Made by a program: the position numbers and the translations under genes. From Sphingomonas bacterium (lineage in GTDB: Bacteria > Pseudomonadota > Alphaproteobacteria > Sphingomonadales > Sphingomonadaceae), in the NCBI RefSeq assembly GCF_028292945.1, contig NZ_JAQGLJ010000040.1, forward strand, positions 1-64,000: a stretch of 64,000 nt of DNA. Reading direction: 5' to 3'. Every line of letters begins with the position of its first letter. The stretch's first letter is position 1. Positions 23,749-31,637 of this stretch are shown piece by piece. The notes under the pieces were generated by a model that was given only the letters and a program-made list of their open reading frames with translations, searched no databases and had not been told where the DNA came from.

Positions 23749-26700
23749 TCCCGCGATACGCGCACGTTGGCGCTTTGCCGGCCCAGCGTGGAGATGCTCG
23801 ACAGCAGCGACAGCCAGCGGGTGACCTGGAACTCGACGCGGGTGGCGGAATAGCCCTGCCCGTCGGAGACGATCTCCGCATACAGCCGCCGCGTCACATA
23901 TTTGCCTGCGGCAATCGACGTGCCCTGCCCGGTCTGCGGATCGGCCGGCAGGATGCGCAGACGGTCGAGACCGGCGGCGCGGCGAACGGCGTTGATCGGG
24001 TTCAGGCCGTTGCCACCGTCCTGCAGCGCCGCCACCGCAGCGGCGAGCTGTAGTGCTTCGGGCGCGGACAGGTTCGTGATCGAGGTGCCGAACAGCAGGC
24101 GCGACAGCAGCTCGTCCTCGGGCAGCGCGGGCACGCTGGTGAAGCCGATCTCGGGCTTGAGCGCGTTGCCCGACACCCGGATCGCTGCGGTCAGCCCGTT
24201 GCTGTCGGCGTTCGCCACGATGTCCAGTGCAGGGTTCGCGGGTACGTCGCCGGTGAAACGGATGATGCCGCGTTCCAGCCGGAAGTCCCTCCCGGCGAAC
24301 TCATACTCGCCGCGCACCAGCGTCGCGCGGCCGGTGATCGCCGGGTTGCGCGGCTCGCCGCCGATCTGCAGGTCCGCGCCCCATTCGCTGTCCAAGCCCA
24401 GGCCGGTGACGAGCAGGCCGTTGGCGGCGCGCGCGCGCAGCGCGAGGCTCCAGGGCGTGCGACGGACCTCTTCCTCCTCGCCGCCATCGGGCAGGTTGAT
24501 CTCGCGAATGCGCAGGCGCGGCACGGCCGACGCAGCGGTCGCCTGACCCAGCCGATAGCGCGCGCGGTCCAGCGTCACGTCACCGCCGATCGTGCCGCCC
24601 CGGCCGTCGGAGCGGAAGGTGAGCGGACCGGTGACGGTGGCGCCGATGTCGTCGCGGTCGATCATCACCGCCGCCTTGGCGTCGACGCGCAGGTCGATGC
24701 CGATGCCGACGCCGCTGGCCGGCGCGAAGTCGAACTGGCCCGCGCCGCTGACGCTGCCGCCGCGCCCCGCCTGGCCCGTGAAACGATCGATCACCAGCCG
24801 CGACCCGCCAAAGCGACCGGTCGCCTCGACGCCCGTCACGACGGTGCCGGTGGTGGCGCTCTCGACCCGAACGTTCTGCGCGCGCACCGCCCCGCGGATG
24901 AGAGGTTGTGCCAGCCGGCCGCCGATGTCCGCACCGATCGTCACGGGGCCGGACACGTCGAACAGCTCCACCCCCGTCAGCCGCCACAACGTGTCGGCCG
25001 GACCGGCATAGCGCAACTGCGCGGTCAGGGGCGCTTGCCGCAACCTCGTGACGAGGTCACCGCCCGCGAGCGGACCGATCAATGCCTGGCCCCGGCCGAT
25101 CGTCTTGCCACCAGATGCCGCCACCGCCCGCAGGCCAAGCCGGTCGGTCGACAGCACGCCGGCGATGCCGACGTCGACCGGCTGTGAAGTGAGGACGAGT
25201 CCGGAACGCGACAGCCCGCGCACGGTCATGTTGAGGCGACCGGTCGGTGCCGACCCGGCCTGAGTCGCATAGTCGAGCGTACCCGACGCCGTCCCGCCGA
25301 GCCCCAGCCCGGGATAGCCGATGTCGAGCAGCGCCAGCGGCATGCGCGTCAGCCCGAGCTGGACCGCGTTGCGTCCCTCGCCGAACGCCCCGCCGACGCG
25401 CGCCTCGCCGCCCGCGAAGCTGAGCCGGGTCGGCGAGAGCCGCCACCCTGCCCCGTCGCGCGCGAACACCGCCGGCTCGAGCAGGCGCAGCGGGCGGCGG
25501 TCGAGCGTGCCCTGCGCGGACACGGCGTAGCGATCGGGTGCGATCTGGACCAGCGACTGGATGTCGAACGCGCGGCCACGGGTGCCGGCGATGGCGGCGC
25601 GCAGCTCGCCGACGCCGCCGACGAGCCGCGTCGTGGCGGAAAAGCGCGCGAGGCGCAGGTTGCCGCGTGCGAGCCCGGCCCCGCTCACGGTCGCCTCCAG
25701 CCGCGTGCCGGCGGGATCAAGCAGCGCCGTCAGGTCCAGCCGCCCGCGTCGCAGCGTCGCGACATCGCCGAGCCGCGCATCGGTTGCGGCGAGCTGGAGC
25801 TGCACCTGTTGCAATGTGCCCACTGGACGCAGCTGGACGCTGCCCGTCAGACCGCCCCCGACGACCCGCAGCCGGCCATCGAAGCCGCCGGGCACGATGT
25901 TCAGCATGCCCGAGGCGCGCGTGCCGCTGACGTCGAGTGCGGCGATGTTGACCGCCGCCTGCCCGCCCGGCGGCAGCAGGATGGTGCCACCCGCCACGAA
26001 GGGTCCGAGCCGCGACCCCCCCGCCGCACCGAAGGCGAACCCCTGCGGCGTTGGATCCAGCCGCGCGCGCACGTCGCTTAGCCCCAGGGCAGCATTCGGC
26101 CGGGCAAAGCGCAGGTCGAGCGTCGGCCGCTCGATGCGACCGTCCAGCACCAGCGTGACAGGGCCATAGCTGCGTTGCTGGCCGGACGCTTCGATATGAA
26201 AGCTGCCGTCGCGGCGGCGGTACCCGTTGCCGGCCAGGCGCAGCGCCGGGGACATGAGGATGAGGTTGCGCAGGTAGAGGATGCCGTCGGATCCCCGCTC
26301 CAGACCTGTCTCGACGCGCGGCAGTCCGCCGGTCAGACTGCGGAAAAAGGCGTTGTCCAGCCGCAGCACCTGCGCGGTGCCGCGCCCGACCACGCGCGAC
26401 TTCCTGCCGCCGGGGCCGGGCACGACCTGCAGCGTCGAGCGCACATCCACCAGCCCGAGGCCGGGGATCAGATAGCGGTTGAGGCCGCCATTGAGCGTGA
26501 CGTCGAAACGCCCGGTGCGCAGGTCGACGAACAGACCGACGCGGCCCTGCAACTGGTCGGACTGGAGCCGCAGGTTGTCGCCCCGTGCCTCGCGGGCGGT
26601 AACGCGCAGGTCGCCTGCGACCGCTAGATTGCGCAGGATGCCGCCCGCTACATCGCCGACCCCGGTCACGCGCGCGGCCTGGAAGCGCAGCGGCACGGTC

Positions 26701-27866
26701 ACGGGCGATCGGCCCAGGCGTCCCTTGCCGGTCGCGGCAGCCACCTCGAACCCGGTGTTGTCGAACGCGAACCGCTCCGCCTCCAGCCGGTAGTCGAAGC
26801 GCGCCATCGAGAAGCCGCCGTCCAGCGTCACCCGCCCGCGCAGGTTGCGCGCGGTCATGTTGCCGAACAGCGCAGGCGGTTGCAGCAATTGCGCGCGGAT
26901 GCGGACGTTGCGATAGGCGTTGGCGGCGAGATCGACCGCGCCGATCGCGGTTGCGGCGATCGACGGCGATCGCATCGTCACCGCGCCGTCGAGACGGCGG
27001 TTCGCGAGTCCCGCCTCGCCGTCGATCAGGATGCGGGGGCTGGTGAGGCGTTGCAGCTTGCCGCGCAGGAACGGCGCGGGCGCGAGCTGGCCGGTGAGCC
27101 GATAGCGGCCGGCCGTCGCGGCAAGACGCAGGTCGGCCACCTGCTGGCGGCCGAGGCGACCTTGCGCCGTGCCGGTCCAGCGCGTCCAGTTGCCGTCGCC
27201 GCGTATGTCCAGCGAGACCGGCAAGGCACGACCGACCAGTGCCGCGAGCGCGCCGTCCGCGCCGCCCCGAGCGGTGACGTCCACGTCGAACCGATCGCGA
27301 TCGGGCTCGGCGTCCAGCTTGACGCGCAGCCGGTCGCTGCCCGCCACCACCGCGTCGAGGTCGATCATCGCGCGCCCGCCGCGCACGTCGGCCCGGCCCA
27401 GCACCGCCGCGACGCGCGCCGTGCCCAAGACGGGCCGGGCCAGCGTCAGCCGCGCGACGTTCAGCCGCCCGACCCGGATGTCGAAGCCGGGCAGCAGCGG
27501 CCGCGGCGGGATTGACGGTCGCGTGCGCGGGCGACGGAGCAGCGTCGCCTCGCCGATGTCGAGCGTGGCGATATCCAGCCGGTTGGACGCCCAGGCGAAC
27601 GGCGACCAGCCGAGCCGCGCCTCGCCGGCATGGAACAGCAGCCCGTCGAGGTCGTAGACGCGCACGTCGCTCAGCCGTGCGTCGCCATAGATCGAGCCGT
27701 CGATCCGACCGACGCTGAACTTCAGGCCGCTATTCGTCTCCAGCGTAGCGAGCCGCCTTGCGAGCCAGCGATGGCCCGGCCCGGTGTCGATCGCGACCAT
27801 GCCGGCCGCCACGATCACGCCGAGCATCAGCAACGCAGCGAGCAGCCAGCGGAACGCTCGGCTCAA
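23742..27866 (-). CDS. tamB: Translocation and assembly module protein TamB
   Basis: A 1374-residue AsmA/TamB-type protein. A single N-terminal signal anchor (WLLAALLMLGVIVAAGMVAI, about residues 7-26) precedes a very long beta-rich periplasmic region of repeating hydrophobic strands, and the conserved TamB/DUF490 domain occupies about the last 350 residues (ELLSRLLFGTSITNLSAPEA; end VRVSRDY). With TamA it bridges inner and outer membranes; proposed roles are autotransporter assembly and, more generally, anterograde phospholipid transport. I choose a TTG start overlapping the tamA stop (TTGA). The longer upstream frame is a shadow of tamA. Length is within the usual 1250-1500. Confidence 0.93.
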   Translation of the reverse strand: MSRAFRWLLAALLMLGVIVAAGMVAIDTGPGHRWLARRLATLETNSGLKFSVGRIDGSIYGDARLSDVRVYDLDGLLFHAGEARLGWSPFAWASNRLDIATLDIGEATLLRRPRTRPSIPPRPLLPGFDIRVGRLNVARLTLARPVLGTARVAAVLGRADVRGGRAMIDLDAVVAGSDRLRVKLDAEPDRDRFDVDVTARGGADGALAALVGRALPVSLDIRGDGNWTRWTGTAQGRLGRQQVADLRLAATAGRYRLTGQLAPAPFLRGKLQRLTSPRILIDGEAGLANRRLDGAVTMRSPSIAATAIGAVDLAANAYRNVRIRAQLLQPPALFGNMTARNLRGRVTLDGGFSMARFDYRLEAERFAFDNTGFEVAAATGKGRLGRSPVTVPLRFQAARVTGVGDVAGGILRNLAVAGDLRVTAREARGDNLRLQSDQLQGRVGLFVDLRTGRFDVTLNGGLNRYLIPGLGLVDVRSTLQVVPGPGGRKSRVVGRGTAQVLRLDNAFFRSLTGGLPRVETGLERGSDGILYLRNLILMSPALRLAGNGYRRRDGSFHIEASGQQRSYGPVTLVLDGRIERPTLDLRFARPNAALGLSDVRARLDPTPQGFAFGAAGGSRLGPFVAGGTILLPPGGQAAVNIAALDVSGTRASGMLNIVPGGFDGRLRVVGGGLTGSVQLRPVGTLQQVQLQLAATDARLGDVATLRRGRLDLTALLDPAGTRLEATVSGAGLARGNLRLARFSATTRLVGGVGELRAAIAGTRGRAFDIQSLVQIAPDRYAVSAQGTLDRRPLRLLEPAVFARDGAGWRLSPTRLSFAGGEARVGGAFGEGRNAVQLGLTRMPLALLDIGYPGLGLGGTASGTLDYATQAGSAPTGRLNMTVRGLSRSGLVLTSQPVDVGIAGVLSTDRLGLRAVAASGGKTIGRGQALIGPLAGGDLVTRLRQAPLTAQLRYAGPADTLWRLTGVELFDVSGPVTIGADIGGRLAQPLIRGAVRAQNVRVESATTGTVVTGVEATGRFGGSRLVIDRFTGQAGRGGSVSGAGQFDFAPASGVGIGIDLRVDAKAAVMIDRDDIGATVTGPLTFRSDGRGGTIGGDVTLDRARYRLGQATAASAVPRLRIREINLPDGGEEEEVRRTPWSLALRARAANGLLVTGLGLDSEWGADLQIGGEPRNPAITGRATLVRGEYEFAGRDFRLERGIIRFTGDVPANPALDIVANADSNGLTAAIRVSGNALKPEIGFTSVPALPEDELLSRLLFGTSITNLSAPEALQLAAAVAALQDGGNGLNPINAVRRAAGLDRLRILPADPQTGQGTSIAAGKYVTRRLYAEIVSDGQGYSATRVEFQVTRWLSLLSSISTLGRQSANVRVSRDY

Positions 27867-29794
27867 AATGCCTGCCCCAGCGAGACATAGACCGCCACCC
27901 GGGCCACGCCGGGCTGCGGGTTGAGCGGGGTGCCGACATCGACGCGGATCGGACCGAAGCTCGAATAGTAGCGCACACCCAGCCCCGCGCCGTAGCGCAT
28001 GCCCGAGAATTTCGGCAGCGGGCTGGTGTAGATGTTGCCCGCGTCCAGGAACGGCACGACGCCGAACTGGCCCCATACCGGCACGCGGGCCTCGATCGAG
28101 AACTCCGTCAGGCTGCGCCCGCCGATCGGATCGTTGTTGAGGTCGCGCGGGCCGACATCCTGATAGCCATAGCCACGCACCGACGCGCCGCCGCCGGCAT
28201 AGAAGCGCCGCGACGGCGCGATCTGCTCGCGCGGCGCGCCCAGGATCGACCCGATCCGCGTGCGCGCCGCCAGCACCACGCCCGCCACCGGGCGGTAGAC
28301 GCTCGCATCGAGCTGCATGCGGGTATAGCCGAACGCGGCCCCCTGCAGCGACAGCTCCGGGCTGAGCCGCCCGCCGAGGCGGAAGCCGCGCGTCGGGTTG
28401 AGCAGGTCGTCCGACCCGTCATAGCTGAGACTGGTCGGCAGGGCGCCGATCAGAAAGGTGCGGCGGCGCGCAAGCCCGGTCGCGCGCTCGACGTCGCGCT
28501 CGTCGGACGCGAGCAGCTCCGCGCCCAGCGACCAGGTCCAGGTCTTCTGGAAGAAGATGTTGGTCTGCCGCTCGAGGCTGCCCGCCAGCGTCACCGTATC
28601 GGCCTCGAAGGCGTCGCGTTCCAGATGCGCGGCGCTTGCCTGAAGCGTCAGTACGCGGTCGCGCCCGCGGAAATTGGCGCGGCGGAAGACGACGGAGGCG
28701 AGCTGCTCGCGCAGGCCGGCAACGCCGCGCACGGTCAGCGCGCCTTCTGGCGGGAACAGGTTACGATGGGTCCAGCTCAGTTCCGCGCGCGCGCCCTCGC
28801 CGGTGCCATAGCCCAGTTCGCCCGCGATCGTGCGCGGTGGTGCGGGTTCCATGCGGACGGCCACATCGACCGTGTCCTGGTCTGCGCCGGGAACGGGGGT
28901 GACCTCCACGGTCGACACCAGGCTGGTCTGGATCAACGCACGCCGCAGGTCGGCAATCGCGGTGGCGTCATAGGGCTGGCCGGGCGAGAAGCGCGCGATC
29001 TCGGCGATATGGTCGGCCCCGAACACGCCGTTGTTCGGGTTGGCGGTGATGCGGCCGAAGCGTCGTGCACCGCCGGGGCTGACGTCGATCGCCAGCGTCG
29101 CCGTGCCGGCGGCGCGATCGACGACGATCTCCGACTCGCCGACGGTGGCGAACGGAAAGCCCGCGCGCCCCAGCGTCTCGCGCAGCCTGGCCTCGCCGGC
29201 AACGATCGCGTCGGCGTTGACGGGGTCCGCGGCGGCCACGCCAAACTGCTGACGCAAGTCCGGCGCGCGCGCGCCCGCCGCCTCGACGCCGGCCAGCGTG
29301 ACCCCGGTGAAGCGATACAACGCGCCCGCAGCCGCCTCCAGCACCACCAGCGGCCGTGGGCCGGACTCGATACGGGTCAGCACGCGCGCGTCGTAATAGC
29401 CCTCGGCCCGCAGCAGCGTGGTGAGTAGCGCCGCGTCCTCGCGCGCGCGCCGGTCCAGCTGCGCGGCGTTGGCCGGGTCGCCATCGTTCGCGTTGAGCGC
29501 GGACAGCTCATCGAAGCGCTGCCGCAGCACCGCGCTGGCGACACCGTCGATCCCCTCCAGCCGCCAGGCATAGCGGCGCTCGGCATCTGCATTGGTCTGA
29601 ACATCGGCGGGCGTGGCGGCCTCGGCGACCAGATCGGGCCAGTCGACGCCGATGCCGGGCAGCTCGGCCAGCGGCGCGGACGGGTCGAGCGGCGCATCGG
29701 GCGCGCCTGTGCTCTGGGCAAGCGTGGGCGAGGCCATCAGGACGAGCAAGGACGCGGCGGCCGCCTGTGCGGGCGGCCCCATGCGGAACACCAT
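27863..29794 (-). CDS. tamA: Outer-membrane assembly protein TamA (Omp85 family)
   Basis: A 643-residue Omp85 protein. The signal peptide ends near PTLAQ (about residue 27). Three POTRA-like modules follow to about residue 300 (RAEGYYDARVLTRIESG, RETLGRAGFPFATVGES and DLRRALIQTSLVSTVEV). The 16-strand barrel then runs to the C-terminus, with the lid/RGF-type motif VRGYGYQDVGPRD and the terminal strand VYVSLGQAF ending in Phe. It works with TamB, encoded immediately downstream with overlapping stop and start. A small conserved gene lies 39 nt upstream in the same direction. Confidence 0.93.
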   Translation of the reverse strand: MVFRMGPPAQAAAASLLVLMASPTLAQSTGAPDAPLDPSAPLAELPGIGVDWPDLVAEAATPADVQTNADAERRYAWRLEGIDGVASAVLRQRFDELSALNANDGDPANAAQLDRRAREDAALLTTLLRAEGYYDARVLTRIESGPRPLVVLEAAAGALYRFTGVTLAGVEAAGARAPDLRQQFGVAAADPVNADAIVAGEARLRETLGRAGFPFATVGESEIVVDRAAGTATLAIDVSPGGARRFGRITANPNNGVFGADHIAEIARFSPGQPYDATAIADLRRALIQTSLVSTVEVTPVPGADQDTVDVAVRMEPAPPRTIAGELGYGTGEGARAELSWTHRNLFPPEGALTVRGVAGLREQLASVVFRRANFRGRDRVLTLQASAAHLERDAFEADTVTLAGSLERQTNIFFQKTWTWSLGAELLASDERDVERATGLARRRTFLIGALPTSLSYDGSDDLLNPTRGFRLGGRLSPELSLQGAAFGYTRMQLDASVYRPVAGVVLAARTRIGSILGAPREQIAPSRRFYAGGGASVRGYGYQDVGPRDLNNDPIGGRSLTEFSIEARVPVWGQFGVVPFLDAGNIYTSPLPKFSGMRYGAGLGVRYYSSFGPIRVDVGTPLNPQPGVARVAVYVSLGQAF

Positions 29795-29833
29795 TTTCAG
29801 GCGTTTAGCGGTGCTTTCGCGCCGATGACACCC

Positions 29834-30052
29834 TTAGTGCAGGGTGCCGGTCGTGCGCGTGGCGCCAAGCGTCGCGATCAGGCGGCCGACCTCTCGCCAC
29901 CGGCAGAAATGCAGGTGATTGCCGATCCGGCGGCTGCGTTCCGCCCGACAGGCGGCTTCGTCGCCGGCATGGGCGCCGAAGCGGGCGATAAGCTGCCCCG
30001 CATCGTCGTGCGGGCGGGTGCTGGCGAGGTAGGGAAGAGTGTCTGTTTCCAC
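29834..30052 (-). CDS. Small conserved hypothetical protein upstream of tamA
   Basis: A 72-residue soluble protein that I do not recognise. From the GTG start it reads ETDTLPYLASTRPHDDAG, then a charged helix-rich body with two cysteines, ending WREVGRLIATLGATRTTGTLH. The layout (acidic-basic helix with a central WREV) looks like the many short sphingomonad proteins with one helical hairpin. The start is inferred: the preceding 13 in-frame residues are basic and unlike a natural N-terminus. It is 39 nt from tamA in the same orientation and could be the first gene of that operon. Function unknown. Confidence 0.6.
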   Translation of the reverse strand: METDTLPYLASTRPHDDAGQLIARFGAHAGDEAACRAERSRRIGNHLHFCRWREVGRLIATLGATRTTGTLH

Positions 30053-30117
30053 TGGCGGAGACCTAGCGGATGGGTGACAGCGTTTCGGCAACGGAAAGGG
30101 TAAACGATCGATGAGCC

Positions 30118-30131
30118 TTGATTTAGGTCAA
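30118..30131. promoter_or_regulatory. Candidate FNR/FixK-type binding site
   Basis: TTGATTTAGGTCAA matches the FNR/FixK/DNR consensus TTGAT-N4-ATCAA at nine of ten defined positions and is flanked by C and G that extend the symmetry. It lies in the divergent gap between the small gene upstream of tamA and a tiny membrane-protein gene, 39 nt before the latter's likely ATG. It suggests control by a Crp/Fnr-family regulator responding to oxygen or nitric oxide. No convincing -10 was found at the class II distance. Confidence 0.55.
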
Positions 30132-30169
30132 GGTGGCATATGCCCGCCGGACATGGCAGGGCAGCGTTC

Positions 30170-30337
30170 ATGCCTGCCCATCGCCCTCCCGCCGCCGGCG
30201 GCTTTCCCATCGCGCTCGGTGCGATCGGCGGTGCCGCGATCGGTTTCATGCTGGGCCAGCCGACCTTGTGGTTCCTGGGCGGCACGGCGACGGGCATCGT
30301 CATCGCGCTGCTGATCTGGTGGCGCGGGAGCCGCTAG
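30170..30337 (+). CDS. Tiny glycine-rich membrane protein
   Basis: A 55-residue protein that I do not recognise: a short polar start (MPAHRPPAAGGF), then two hydrophobic helices with small-residue spacing (IALGAIGGAAIGFMLG and FLGGTATGIVIALLIWW), ending in a basic tail (RGSR). The GxxxG-like packing resembles small subunits of membrane complexes. An in-frame ATG at 30140 would give 65 residues; I prefer the internal ATG preceded by GGCAGGG. Location is probably the inner membrane. The upstream FNR-like site suggests expression under low oxygen or nitrosative stress. Confidence 0.6.
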   Translation: MPAHRPPAAGGFPIALGAIGGAAIGFMLGQPTLWFLGGTATGIVIALLIWWRGSR

Positions 30338-30348
30338 GCCCGCCGCCG

Positions 30349-30966
30349 TCAGAGGGGTCGGCGCATCTGCCACACGGCGCGGCCGATCACTTCGATCGGC
30401 GCATGGGGTAACGGCGGCGCGGATGGATTGTCGCTGGACGCCACCAAAAGCAGTCGCGAGCGACGAACTCGTTTCACCATCAGCATGCCGTCCAACCGGA
30501 TGACATAGACGCCGCCGCGCGTGTCGGGCGTGCGGCTCGTCTGGTCGACGAGCAGGCGATCACCGTCCAGCAGGCCGGGCGCCATCGAGTCGCCTGCGAC
30601 TCGGATGACCGCGGCCTGCCCCCGGCTTAGGCCGAGCGCACGGGCAGTTTCGATGGAGATGCTGTCCAGCCCGAGCAGCGCTTCGTCGCCGACTGCCGAA
30701 CCCGGTCCCGCCGACGCGCTCACATCGAGCCGGGGAATACGCCACCCGGCGGCGTCCGCCTCGCCCCCGAGAACCTCCTCGGCGACGCCGAAAAAGTTCG
30801 CGAGCATCCGTCGATCCCGCTCGGCCAGTACCCGCGGGCTGCCATAGCGGACCCATTGCTGCAGATAGGCCGGCCCGCGCCCGAGCATGCGCGACAAGGC
30901 TGCAAGGCTGGTCGACGCGTCCTTTGCCAGCACCTCGAGCCGTGTTCTGGGATCGTCCGATCTCAT
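30349..30966 (-). CDS. S24 family (LexA/CI-like) transcriptional repressor
   Basis: A 205-residue repressor with an N-terminal helix-turn-helix-like domain (about 8-65, STSLAALSRMLGRGPAYLQQW). The C-terminal S24 peptidase domain has nucleophile Ser127 in VAGDSMAP and general base Lys165 in LMVKRVRR. Ala86-Gly87 in SASAGPG sits in the linker at the place where LexA and CI self-cleave, so RecA-stimulated autocleavage is plausible. It is divergent from two small genes whose promoter region carries an SOS-type box, and could repress them or respond in parallel to DNA damage. It may be a domesticated prophage regulator; no phage genes are nearby. Confidence 0.88.
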   Translation of the reverse strand: MRSDDPRTRLEVLAKDASTSLAALSRMLGRGPAYLQQWVRYGSPRVLAERDRRMLANFFGVAEEVLGGEADAAGWRIPRLDVSASAGPGSAVGDEALLGLDSISIETARALGLSRGQAAVIRVAGDSMAPGLLDGDRLLVDQTSRTPDTRGGVYVIRLDGMLMVKRVRRSRLLLVASSDNPSAPPLPHAPIEVIGRAVWQMRRPL

Positions 30967-31011
30967 GGCGAGACCGTAGCGTACGATTTTTCATAGACAA
31001 GTTGGATTTGA

Positions 31012-31026
31012 GAACAGAACTAGAAC
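31012..31026. promoter_or_regulatory. Candidate alphaproteobacterial SOS (LexA) box
   Basis: GAACAGAACTAGAAC is an exact GAAC-N7-GAAC direct repeat, the reverse complement of the GTTC-N7-GTTC LexA box of alphaproteobacteria. It lies 46 nt from the start of the divergent S24 repressor and 32 nt before the ATG of the small gene at 31058, within its likely promoter. A direct-repeat operator for the S24 repressor itself is the alternative. Confidence 0.6.
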
Positions 31027-31057
31027 GACAGATGTAATCTGGAGTCGGGGAAGGCCC

Positions 31058-31234
31058 ATGGAGCTGCTGTCAGAGATCAACGATTTTCTACGCCGGTCGC
31101 AGATGCCGGCGACCAGATTCGGTCGCTTGGCGGTCCGCGACCCGCGCCTGGTGGGCGACCTGAAAAATGGCCGGCAGCCGGGATCGCGGATGACCGCGCG
31201 GGTACGCGGCTTCATCGCGGGACCCGGCGCGTGA
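31058..31234 (+). CDS. Small putative DNA-binding protein (58 aa)
   Basis: A 58-residue protein beginning MELLSEINDFLRRSQM and continuing through ATRFGRLAVRDPRLVGDLK to a basic C-terminus (TARVRGFIAGPGA). The composition and the helix-turn-helix spacing (PATRFGRLAVRDPRLVGDL) resemble the short HTH-like proteins common in sphingomonads, with no assigned function that I know. An AAGG-type ribosome binding site lies just upstream. The stop overlaps the GTG start of the next gene (GTGA), so the two are coupled. Expression is likely governed by the SOS-type box upstream. Confidence 0.7.
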   Translation: MELLSEINDFLRRSQMPATRFGRLAVRDPRLVGDLKNGRQPGSRMTARVRGFIAGPGA

Positions 31235-31512
31235 GTACGCGTGATCGCGTCGGGCAGTTGCTCCGCGCGCTACGGCGATCCGCAGCTGAAGCCGGCTGCA
31301 CGGTGGCGGTTAGCCATTCGACGACCACTGCGTGGGCGAGCGCGACGTTCGTGGGCGCGCAGCATCGGGTGTTCGTTCGCGGCAATGCTTGGACCTGGCT
31401 CGCGGACTTGCCGGCGGCCGAGCTCCCCTTGCACGGCTGTTTCGTGGCAAGCTGCGACGTGGAGAGCGCGATCGGAGGCGCCGTGCTGACGATGCTGATC
31501 CTCGAAGAATGA
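31231..31512 (+). CDS. Conserved hypothetical protein coupled to the SOS-box gene
   Basis: A 93-residue protein from a GTG start overlapping the previous stop. An N-terminal basic helix (STRDRVGQLLRALRRSAAEAG) is followed by a compact beta-rich body containing TTTAWASATFVGAQHRVFV and LPLHGCFVASCDVESAIGG; it has three cysteines. I do not recognise the family. A role together with its 58-residue partner in the DNA damage response is inferred only from the shared promoter and the upstream box. Confidence 0.65.
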   Translation: MSTRDRVGQLLRALRRSAAEAGCTVAVSHSTTTAWASATFVGAQHRVFVRGNAWTWLADLPAAELPLHGCFVASCDVESAIGGAVLTMLILEE

Positions 31513-31607
31513 CGCTCATCTTTCCGTCGGGAAGGATGAAGTGGGCGGCGAAGCCGCCGAACCGCACTGACATCCGTTGTGACATTATCTCACAGCGGCT
31601 AGGCGGC

Positions 31608-31625
31608 GTAACGTTATAACGCAGT
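31608..31625. promoter_or_regulatory. Candidate Zur box before the TonB receptor
   Basis: GTAACGTTATAACGCAGT contains the perfect 10-bp palindrome CGTTATAACG and agrees closely with the alphaproteobacterial Zur consensus (GTAATGTTATAACATTAC). It ends 12 nt before the receptor ATG, where binding would block transcription or translation initiation. A further TGTGA-N7-TCACA dyad lies about 20 nt upstream. Confidence 0.55.
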
Positions 31626-31637
31626 GCGAGTCATCCG

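Noticed and set aside
30349-31512. Prophage remnant around the S24 repressor
   Set aside because: No integrase, structural, replication or att-like sequence nearby; codon use matches the surroundings.
31577-31593. TGTGA-N7-TCACA as a CRP site
   Set aside because: The spacer is 7 rather than 6 nt, so it is not a standard CRP site; kept only as a dyad mentioned with the Zur-like box.
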